A DNA stretch of 64,000 bases from assembly GCA_010015655.1 (NCBI GenBank), contig ML976657.1:2037252-2101251 (forward strand), in the 5' to 3' direction. The stretch comes from Bimuria novae-zelandiae CBS 107.79 (taxonomy: Eukaryota > Ascomycota > Dothideomycetes > Pleosporales > Didymosphaeriaceae). Shown one piece after another: positions 11,579-20,461 of this stretch (position 1 is its first letter; every line of letters starts with the position of its first letter). The position numbers were made by a program, and so were the translations under genes. The notes under the pieces were generated by a model. The model did no database searches. It saw only the letters and a list, made by a program, of their open reading frames with translations, and was not told where the DNA came from.

Positions 11579-11806
11579 GTGGACAGCTCCTTTACTAATA
11601 ATAAGGACCTTAGCTCGCAGCTTGGCTTTATACTTATGCTTATTAATAAGTCCACAGATGTTAACAATGCCTTTATAATCTATAGTAATATAATACACTA
11701 TAGCTTAACAAAGTGCAAACGTGTTACACGGAGCGTACTAGCCTCTAAGATCTATGGCATAGTTAACGGGTTTAACATAGGCATTACTATTACTACTACT
11801 TTATAG
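11579..11806 (+). pseudogene. RNase H segment of the copia polyprotein
   Basis: The surviving frame reads DSSFTNNKDLSSQLGFILML and later KCKRVTRSVLASKIYG, the copia RNase H region. Further similarity continues in broken frames to about 12060 (INGEDNPADAFTK). It is inactive because of stops on both sides. Confidence 0.7.
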
Positions 11807-12182
11807 ATAATTATAGAGCGCCTTAGTCTGCCCGCAGTTCCCTTAGTTATTTGTATAGACTTCTACTCCCTATACAAGTGCCTTGTAAAGCTTAGGACAA
11901 CTAAGGAAAAGCGCCTTATAATTAACATTATGGCACTGCGCCAGTCATACGAACGCCGCGAGATTATAGAGATCTAATAGATTAACGGCGAAGACAACCC
12001 TGCGGACGCTTTTACGAAAGCATTACTAAACCGCGCCCTAGAACAATTTGTTAATAGTAATAAGGTAATAGTCTAAATTAAGGGCTAGGTGTAGAGACCT
12101 ATAATCTCTGCCTAGCGCATTTAAGTTTAGATATTTAATCCTTTATGTAGACAATTAATATCGAGAAAGAAAAGACTTCTAG

Positions 12183-12389
12183 TGTTAGATTAACAACCTT
12201 AAGGCCTCTGTCGTGTTGCAAAACACTATGTGTGTGGAGCGAGCCCCATATGGGACTAGCTTCCATACCCCGCGATGTACTTCAATCCTCAATAGATAGA
12301 ACGAGAGAAAAAAAAAAGAATCAATCAACCCAATGTAACTCGTTATCAAGTATTTCCTTTCAGCACTAGTGCAACAAGTCCTCCCGACA
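12183..12389 (+). repeat. 3' LTR of the copia element
   Basis: The LTR is 207 bp, from TGTTAGATTAACAAC to CCTCCCGACA, and is followed by the target duplication ATCTT. It lacks four of the T substitutions seen in the 5' LTR but carries its own TGG-to-TAG change, so both copies were mutated after insertion. Confidence 0.95.
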
Positions 12390-12890
12390 ATCTTAGGTAT
12401 ACCTAGTAGCTTAATGGAGTTATTTTTAAAAGTAGATTTAAATAGTTTCTTATTATTTTAAGAAAGCTTACTATACTAATAAAGTTTTTATATAAGCTAA
12501 AGTGCTAGTAGTAAACATTATTAAAGTAGTCTTAGTAGAGTCTTAGCACTAAAATTAAGGGAAGTAACTTACGTTTAGTAATAGTACTTATAAAAAGTAT
12601 AACTTAATTATTTCTTTATACTACTTCTAGCACTTCTTTATTATTTAATAATACCCAGTATATTACTTTTTATTTTAGCTTGTCTATAACCTACGTCTTA
12701 AGCTTTACTAAATTACTATTAAATTACTTTTTAATAACTTCGAGCGCGCGTAATTCGCGATAGCTAAAACTTTTAACTATAATTTTATTTTAGCTACTAC
12801 CTTAAATCTCTTCTTAGTTATAGTTTTTATTATTTAAATAGTGCCTGCGCAGCCTACGCCTTTAGATTTTAAATATTTAAGTATAAGGAT

Positions 12891-13151
12891 TGTCGGATTA
12901 ACAATCTCAAAGGCCTCAGGCGTGTCACAAGGAATGCGTGTGTGGAGGAGCGAGCATCCCGTCAATGGTCGTCGAGACCTCTGTCGTGTTGCGAAACACT
13001 ACATGTGTGGAGCGAGCCCCATATGGGACTAGCTTCCATACCCCGCGATGTACTTCGCTCCTCAGTAGATAGAACGAACAATCAATAATCAATCTTCGAA
13101 TGTAATCCGTTTTCAGTTCCTTTCCTTTCACTAGTGAGAGCCTATCCAACA
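12891..13151 (+). mobile_element. Solo copia LTR, longer variant of the same family
   Basis: A single LTR of 261 bp, starting TGTCGGATTAACAA and ending CTATCCAACA, is flanked by perfect 5-bp target duplications AGGAT (12886-12890 and 13152-13156). The shared core (GTGTGGAGCGAGCCCCATAT onward) identifies the family of the element at 6270. The 55-bp excess comes from an internal duplication of the GGCCTC..GTGTGGAG..CGAGC block. It is a product of LTR-LTR recombination and is less AT-shifted than its surroundings. Confidence 0.92.
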
Positions 13152-14040
13152 AGGATAATATTAAAGAGATTATTTTTTTATATAATATAGAAATATAGTA
13201 GAAATAGGTAGTAACTATTAGAGTCCTTAGTAAGTATAAGAGTAATAGGAACTAACTTTATAGGCGTAAAAGTTACTTTTATAATTATAAGTAAGTTAAT
13301 AGGCCCTTAGCTAGCTCCTTTAGTATAAAATAACTAGTTTAAAATTACTTTATTATTAGCTAAGTACTAGATTTTATATCCCTTAGGCGTTAGCTTTATT
13401 TTAATTATTATAATCTCGCTTACTTATCTAGTAAACCTTATTATAGCCTTATTAATGTAAAGGTGCTTACTAATAGCCTAATACTTAAAGGTGCGCTTAC
13501 AAAGCAACTTAGAGATATCTTACACGCGCCTAAATAAGGACTTAAAGGACTAGTTTACTGTAGTATAGTATAGAAACCTGTCTAGCTGCTCCCAGCGCGT
13601 CTGCCCTATATACTTATTAACTTTGTGTGTAGGCGCAGATCCATGCAACTTAACCTAATACTCCGACAGCGACGGCTCTCTGTGCAAGCCTATATATACT
13701 ACAATAGCAAAATACGTGTAAAGCTCGGTCAGAGACGTCGGTTTCCACCCGCGGCAGGTAGAGGGCGAGTTAGCTCGTACGTGCTTAGCATACTAATTTA
13801 TATAGTATGTAATTTAGTTAAGGACGTTAGCATTAAAAAATAGATTAAAAAAGGCTATAAAAACCTCTTTATTAATACTATTAAGTATCTAAGTACCTTT
13901 AAAAATACGTAAGTTATTAATCTTAAGAAGTCTTTAGTTAGGTGGCGGCTCGCGCGGCAGATTTAGTAAAACACTTACTTTTTTACTATACTTTATGTAT
14001 TTTACGAAGTTAGTATTATTGCTAGGTAGTCTTACAGTTT

Positions 14041-14988
14041 TCGGCATGTTTGCATGTGCTGGCGATTTCGAAAAAGGCGTATATTGCCTAGAAAACAGAA
14101 ATTGCTGATATCACGATACAGATTTGGTGTTGCTGAGTACTATTAGTTGATTGGCCAGCCAAAGGTGGCCCGTGAGCGGCAGATGTTAACAGTGCGAGGG
14201 ATATTTGAGCGTTACATGGGGTTCGCAAGGCGATGTGGGGGCGAGCAGCGCCGAACATCGGTCCAAACGGAATGACCTCGTTGTGGTCGTAGTAGTGCCC
14301 GTTCGGGGAATTCGCATCGTTGTGACGTAGCGTTGCAATTGCCTCACAAATGATTCGGGTCTATATGATTACTATCCAAAATCGCTTCATGCTCCTATTT
14401 CCAACGTTTCCTGTTTCCGTCGTGCCTGCAATGTGGCGGTGACGTCGTCCGCTGTGGCGGATAAGCAGGTCCACGTGGAAAATCGACCTTGTGCTTGCCC
14501 TCACATTTCAAGTCAATGCATACGAGAGCATTTGACGATCGATAGGTACCGGCCCTACAACGCGGTCGCTGTATGTTGTAACAGGGGTTGGATAGGCCAA
14601 TATGCATGCTTGTTTCACAACGATGCATTCGCGTACTCTGCAGACAAATAGTACAAAGTTTAAATTTGCCAAAAAGTATTGGAAAATAGCCACGTAGGCT
14701 GTTATATACACATTATAAAGTATATACATTCAACATAGGAAATCTTCAATGGTCGCGAGGCCGTTACGCGTCGACTGAAACAAATTCCGAAACCTTAAGT
14801 TACTAGAAAAAACTTTCAAAAAGCACACCACAACCCCTGCCAAGCAAGCATCGTACCATACTCTGGGGTTTTATCCCCCGACTTGGTACCGCAAGCGTTC
14901 TCGTACGCAGGCCTGAGGCATGCTTGCACCCCTTCCCGCATCTGCGAAAGCAACGAAAAAAAAGGAAAGACCGTCATGGTAAAAGTGC
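14041..14988. other. Intergenic, 3' side of the laccase gene
   Basis: Base composition returns to the genomic norm. Short open frames on both strands show no family features. No gene is called. Confidence 0.5.
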
Positions 14989-16834
14989 TCATATACCAGA
15001 GTCCTCCTCTTCGATCCCGACTTCCTCTGCCCAGTTATTCCAAGCACTGCAAGTATCCTGCAGAGCCGTTTGCGAAGTCATCACGCCTGGAATCTCCGAC
15101 GCGCGCTCGACGAACTGCAGCGCGAGACCTTCAGACGTGTGCCAGCCAATGTGGCAATGCATCAACCAAGCGCCGGGATTATCCGTCAGGAAAGCAATGA
15201 CCAAATAGCCCGCCGAAGGCAGACTCGCGACGTCGCGACGTGGGGGGTTCTGCAAGTTGAGCGTCACCGAGTCGTCGAACGCTGCGTTCTCCTCGGCCGC
15301 CAGGATGAAGAAGTCGTGGCCGTGGAGATGTATGGGATGCGGGACCGCGAGCTGCGTCTCGATGACGAAGTACACCCACTCGTTCGCCTTCTCCAGGGTG
15401 TACACGTTCTCCTGCGCCTCGAATGTCGTGTTGCCCTCGGAGATCTGCAAGAGTGAAGGGTGGGCCCACTCGACGAGCATGCTGTTGAGCCCAATGTGCC
15501 ATTTGAATAGGCTGTTGGCGAAGCTGACGCTGACGCCTAGGTCGTCGTCCTGGCGCGGGTCGACGACGGTCTGAGGGAGGTAAGGCACGAGGTTGGAGAG
15601 AGACTCGTCGTTGCAATCGTCGTTGGCGAGGTTCTCGTCGGCGGTGGAGGAAGGGTCTGAGGTGGAAGACGGGTTGTAGCGGACGATGGCGCGTATGTCG
15701 GCGCTGTTGGCGTTGCTGCTGCAGGAGGATTGGGGGACGGCGCGCATCCAGTAGTCTGCAGTGGCTTGGTTGGCTTCGACGACTATGTCGTAGCGTTGGC
15801 CTGCTTGATGTGAGCGCTAAACCGCCAGTGCATGGTGAGACCACTTACCCATGGTAATGTCGAGGTAGGTAGTTTCGTAAGGGACAATGGGTACGAAATC
15901 CATAGCGATCACCTTGAAAGTGTGGCCATCGATGGCGAATTTGAAGTGAGTGTCAATGGCAGTGTTGACGATGCCGAAGCGGTAGCTCTTTCCAGATTCA
16001 AAGCTGGTCTCGTAGCGGGAGCCTCCGTCTTGGAATGTGTTGAGGCCGTTGATGAGACCGTTTTGTAGCTCCGGGGGACCGACGGTTTGCGCATAGGAGT
16101 ACATCTCGTCGCAAGTCTGGTGGGTCCAGTCGCTCAGCATGATAGGCTCCAGCTCCTCGTCGTAGTTTGCTGTTGCAGGACCATGGATGACTATCGGACC
16201 GAAAACACCATTCCAGGCTTGGAGACTGTAGTGGGAGTGGTACCACGATGTGCCATACTGGGTGGCTTTCCATTCGTAGGTGTACGATTCACCGGGCTAG
16301 GATGGTCTCGTTAGGAATAGCAATCAGTTGAATGCATGAAAATTCTTACAGCAATGGGACACTGTGTGATAGAAGGAACGCCATCTTCCTGGTTGGTGTA
16401 GTTCTGGCGAATACCGTGCCAATGGATACCAGTGCCGTTGGTTGACATGCTGTTTGTCACATGGATCTTGACAGTATCTCCCCAATTCGCTTGGATCAGG
16501 GGACCGGGAACAGTCCCATTGGCGGCCAGCACGAGCCGTTCAACGCCGTCGGGAGCAGCCGTAATGTTCTGAATATTCAACCAGTACTGGAACATGTTAG
16601 GGAGTTCTCCGCCCGTGCTCGTAGTCGGAGGATGCTCACCTCGACAGTGACTCCTGTATCAGGTGCCTCCTCGTACCAGTTGGTGTCGATGCTATGGTCG
16701 CACCAAACACTTCGGTCAGAAGCAGTGTTGCGTGCGCAGACTGCTCCAGTAGAAAGAGAGGAAGCTGTCTGTGGGGCTGGCATAGCAGCGGCTGCTGCAG
16801 CCAGGGAAACGAGAGTGTAAAGCGAGGGCATCAT
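14989..16834 (-). CDS. Laccase (ascomycete multicopper oxidase), secreted
   Basis: This blue copper oxidase couples one-electron oxidation of phenols to reduction of oxygen to water, outside the cell. Four exons (16834-16640, 16586-16350, 16296-15849, 15800-14989), with introns of 53, 53 and 48 bp that all have GT..AG ends, give 563 residues. Residues 1-17 form a signal peptide (SLAAAAAA). Copper ligands are present: HWHG near residue 120, WYHSHY, HPIHLHGHDF and HCHIGWHTSEGLALQF. The leucine at the axial type-1 position suggests a higher redox potential than a methionine would. The protein ends exactly in DSGI, the C-terminal plug typical of ascomycete laccases, which enters the oxygen tunnel and affects activity. 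Several N-glycosylation sites are present. The gene lies beside the RIP block but is itself intact. Confidence 0.93.
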
Positions 16835-18754
16835 AACAAAATCAACGATTGACTGAGTGAAAAGGAAGGAGTGATAGTGAGAAGTGTCACCTGAAGCTCA
16901 AAGTATGGAAGCTTCGTGCTGCTCTTAGCAATGAATGACGGAAACTTTCGAAGTATTTGTATTTAGTGGTGATGCTGTACAATGAGAAGCGGCCCAACCG
17001 TAAAGAGCTCTGACTTGCCCAAGTATCGTTTGATGCGGCCTGATGCTGCGGGCATTCGTAAGCCGCACGAAAGAGAACTGAATGGCGCTATTGTCCATCC
17101 CGACACTACCCCATCTGAGGAACCATCACAGCGCGCCAAGGTGTGAATTACGTATGCAAAGCCGCATTAAGTGGTGTTTTTGGAGATCCGCCCGCTACAA
17201 TGGATGAAACGATAAGCCACTATGCACGGGATCTCATCCTCTAAACAAAATCAAAGCCAGTAAACTGCAACTGTACGGAAGCTTTGCGCGAAGTATCATC
17301 GCCTGCAATGACATATATTGATCTGACGGTAGTTCATCACAGATGTACGGTAGCATTGATTACTGACTCTCTCTAGTCTAGGCTTGATATCGTCAATGTC
17401 TGGCTCAGCTCGCTCCACATGGAACAAAGCGTAAGCAAAGCGTCGTCTACGCGTTAGTCGGAGGTCCTACATGATGTCTCCGTAAAAAAAAAAAACTACA
17501 GGACACTGATTCAGTCTATTCATGCGTGGGGTATTTGTCCGCGTAATCCTAGTGCTGATCATTAGCAGCATACCCTGCCAGGAAGTCCGCGTGTAAAGCG
17601 TCGGATCTGCCGGCCAAAATAAACAGATCTTAGCGTGGTACTCTATAAGGAAAGGGGGATTTGCGGCCATGCACCTGAGCTTCTCCGGAGATGTACCCAT
17701 AGAAAACGTAGAACGGATAACGAGCAGAATCCCTGGATCTATCACATCTGCTCACACACGTTGCCCGTGCCTGCGAGCTACCGTGCAAATGCTATTGAGG
17801 CGGTGGTGCGATACTTATTCCCGGACATGGCTTGATGACTACTGGGAGCAGCAGTAACGATGTAGGATTCTGGCTTTGGTGGTGGTCAACCACTGCAGAG
17901 ACGGCGAGTCAGCGGGGCCATCGCATTGCTCCTGGTTCATTATCAATCTCTCTTTCATCAAACTGACTGTAAACGGCTCCAGGGAAGAAAGGTCGGTCCA
18001 GAGATCCTACTGACACTAGTACCTACAATTAGGAACGATCACAACAATTAGCGCCGGCCTCAAGGGGCCTAGTCACATGCAGGCGGCCAATCAAGGAACG
18101 ACGAACCTGCGCTAGTGACAACACCTTGGCGAGCGGTGAAGCTCCGACCGCGATCTCACTAGCTCTCTCCGTGGGGATCTCTTCAAGACCCACGTTGCGT
18201 GCATACGGACCGAGCCCGGCTCGCCCTTCGGCCCTTCGGAGCTGACACCATACCGGCAATGTACTGGCCAGGAGGGAGTACGGCGTCGTAAGCGCATTGC
18301 GTCCTCTACTGCAGGTACCGTCCCTGGGCGTTGCTTGGGTTGCTTGGTATGCCTGGGTGCCTTGGGCGTATCGTGCCATTCGCCGCAGCAGCCGCAGGAT
18401 GCAGTCCTTACAGAGTTTTGTTGTTTCACCGGAATAAGTCGAGTGGAGCCTGAGGATTACGTGGACAGCGAAGCCGCCCTGATACTGCGTGACAAGGAAG
18501 AGATAGCTGCAGTTATTGACCGTCTGACTTACTCAATGCGTAGGGTTGCGTGAGGTAGGCTTGCAGTAGGAGTCGTCATCAAGCAATTCGGCGGGAGCGG
18601 CGGTTTGGCGACAAGATTGTTGCCGAGAGCTTCGCAGACCACTGTTGGTGTATATCAGAGGCCAAGTGCGCCCCAGGGTGTGGTCATCCATCATTGCTTC
18701 TCACAATCTTTTCGAACTCCAGTCGCTCCTTCCTTGCCACTCTCGTTCTTCATC
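16835..18754. other. Long intergenic region between laccase and the secreted-protein gene
   Basis: About 1.9 kb separates the two divergent genes and should contain both promoters. Small open frames (for example 18029-18429 minus) are GC-rich shadows without motifs. Nothing further is recognised. Confidence 0.5.
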
Positions 18755-19398
18755 ATGTACTGCAAACTCCCACTCCTCACTGCCCTCGCTGCGTGCATTA
18801 CCAGCGTAGTCTCCGAAGACCTCGGGTTTCCGCTCTTCGCCTATGGCAAAGTCGCAAAGTCGGGCTTACGACTCAGCTATGCTGATGGCCTGGCATACAT
18901 CGGCGGCTTCCCGTCTTTCGCAAAGGAGGCTGTGAACATCACTCGTAAGACCCCCTCTGGCGGTAAAGCGTAGTGAATCTTACATCCGTAGTGTCCCTGG
19001 CCGAAGGTGACGACAAGTTCGTAGCCAAAGGCAACTCCACAGGCACCGCGCCGAGCTTGTCTTCCAAGCCCACGATGTACGTCGACGTGACGGAAGGTGC
19101 CTCGAATCCCGTAGGCTTCACGACAGACAACGAGACACTTCCTAGCGGTGCAACGGCGGTCGGCTTCGGCCTTTACGGAGGGTGGGTATTCCACAAGCAG
19201 CAGAATTCAAGTCTCGAGATGAAATTCATTGCTACACCAACGAACGAGACAGGCATATTCTTGTCAGTACATGATGAATACATAGTGCGACCAAAGCTAA
19301 CATTCCGCAGGGTCAAATGGAATGCTGCCGCAACGAAGGCGAGCGACGACATCGCGATTTCGCTGCGTACTCAGGTTCCTGTCGCGCTTTACGAGTAA
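18755..19398 (+). CDS. Small secreted protein, family unknown
   Basis: Three exons (18755-18944, 18992-19262, 19311-19398) with introns of 47 and 48 bp (GTAAGA..GTAG; GTCAGT, branch GCTAAC, GCAG) give 182 residues. Residues 1-20 (MYCKLPLLTALAACITSVVS) are a signal peptide. The mature part has no cysteine and carries N-glycosylation sequons NIT, NST, NET, NSS and NET. It looks like a small beta-rich, glycosylated cell-surface or secreted protein. The absence of cysteine argues against a classic disulphide-stabilised effector. No enzyme motif is seen, so no function is assigned. Splice phases agree at both junctions, so the model is firm even though the function is not. Confidence 0.7.
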
Positions 19399-19610
19399 TG
19401 ACTTGCCGGGGTGAATCTCGTTCGGATGTTTGGAATTTTCTATACCTTTCATTATTACCCTATATAGCCTTTAGGCTTCTCAGGCTCTCTTCGCGCGCTC
19501 CATAGTTTGTACATTAGACGTTGAATGTGAATCTCTAATGACATAGCAAGTCTCTGCGTCTCCAAGATCTGGACCATTGAGCGGTCGCTCCACCCTTGAA
19601 CTACACTTAC

Positions 19611-19881
19611 CCAGTCGTGTAGGTATAAGGTCGGGTAAGACAGTTCTATTTAGCATTATCTTGGTCCTATGCGCTACTCTACCATAGGTAGGATCAGAGT
19701 TGTCAACAATCAAGCGATAGGCAGATTGATTACTGGATCAGGTCTAACATGGACCTCTCTGTGGTCTTTTGGCGCTTAGTTGGGCAATCAATCTGGAGAT
19801 CGCTTGATTGTTGACAACAACTGTGGGTAGGATAAGTAATACAATGTCTAACTTACACCTACTTTGCATCCGGCCGTCTGG
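19611..19881 (+). repeat. Dispersed repeat family A, copy 2 (split by a MITE)
   Basis: Blocks CCAGTCGTGTAGGTATAAGG, GTAAGACAGTTCTATTT and ATCTTGGTCC precede the insertion. GGTAGGATAAGTAATACAATG and CATCCGGCCGTCTGG follow it. With the insertion and one target duplication removed, the order matches copies 1 and 3. Confidence 0.65.
19695..19825. mobile_element. hAT-like MITE, 131 bp, with perfect 8-bp target duplication
   Basis: A perfect 20-bp inverted repeat (19699-19718 and 19799-19818, GTTGTCAACAATCAAGCGAT) lies inside a slightly longer imperfect foldback. The outer ends read CAGAGTTGTCAAC and, on the other strand, CACAGTTGTTGTCAAC. The sequence is flanked by GGTAGGAT at 19687-19694 and again at 19826-19833. 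An 8-bp duplication and CAG-type termini are characteristic of hAT elements. With no coding capacity, it is a non-autonomous MITE. It sits inside repeat family A. Confidence 0.8.
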
Positions 19882-20461
19882 CGCACAAGCGTGTGTCGGT
19901 AGCCCATACACTCGCGTAAATGTGAAAGATGTATACAATGCTACCTTGGAAGTTGACGTGTAGCTTTTGTTTTATCTATCCTAGGGTCACTTTTTACCTT
20001 TTTCTGGACGATAACCACTCTAGCCTTCGTGGCTCACTTCTACCTGCGTTTTAGTGGAGTTGAATATCGGAATAAAAGTTTCACCGCTTTCCGACGCTAG
20101 CGACAAATCAGGACAGCTCCGGGCGGCGACCGCATCGACCACCACTTAACACGAGCAGACTTCGTGAGCGCGTCTGCGACATTCCTGACTTCTTTCAGGT
20201 GCACATGACGACTTCGGCTGCTGACCATCCAGCCTGACGGAACCCCTACCTTTCACCTACCTCCCATTCTCTACGACAAGTTTCCACTGCTTTCGAGATT
20301 GGCGACACGTCCAACTTCGCGTGCATACCACGGCCGTTTACACTTTCCGTGCCGCCTTGCGACTCTGACGCACTCGGTCGGAACGCCCTAAGAGGCTCCT
20401 TCGATTCTATCCTCGAAGCAACGTACACCGCACGTCTTCCACCCGCGAACGCTTCGTCACG

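Larger units (their letters stand above)
6270..12389 (+). mobile_element. Full-length Ty1/copia LTR retrotransposon, RIP-degraded
   Basis: Two near-identical LTRs (206 and 207 bp) bound the element, and a 5-bp target duplication ATCTT flanks it at 6265-6269 and 12390-12394. The order of decayed domains is copia-type. A gag zinc knuckle (CFVCQKEG) lies near 8610. A protease/pre-integrase stretch at 8972-9307 carries NTGAANVSTVGK. Integrase includes RRFGH near 9385 and VPTEAHWSVGKIERYH near 9825. Reverse transcriptase includes LAPRYLEGTLLHVIKPLYRIA near 10930, and RNase H spans 11579-12050 (FVDSSFTNNKDLSSQLG). Frames are broken by many TAG/TAA codons, so the element cannot move by itself. A purine tract GAGAAAGAAAAG precedes the 3' LTR. 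No primer-binding site could be assigned with confidence. Confidence 0.93.
5640..14040. other. AT-rich, RIP-like repeat block
   Basis: Composition differs sharply from the flanks: TpA is very frequent, TAG replaces expected CAG or TGG codons in recognisable retroelement frames, and differences between LTR copies are transitions. This is the footprint of repeat-induced point mutation. The block holds a transposase remnant, a full-length copia element, a solo LTR and unassigned AT-rich stretches (12395-12885 and 13157-14040) where I see no intact gene. Confidence 0.8.
19399..20461. other. Intergenic with nested repeats, and promoter of the DEAH helicase gene
   Basis: The stretch holds dispersed repeat copy 2 interrupted by a hAT-like MITE (19611-19881). 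From about 20000 it is unique sequence leading to the helicase ATG at 20462. Confidence 0.6.

Noticed and set aside
12395..12885. Possible second decayed transposon on the minus strand right of the copia element
   Set aside because: Replacing presumed RIP stops gives a long Leu/Lys/Ile-rich reading, but no family motif is recognisable.
15070..15456. Plus-strand open frames over the laccase gene
   Set aside because: They are antisense to four copper-binding motifs in a well-supported spliced gene.
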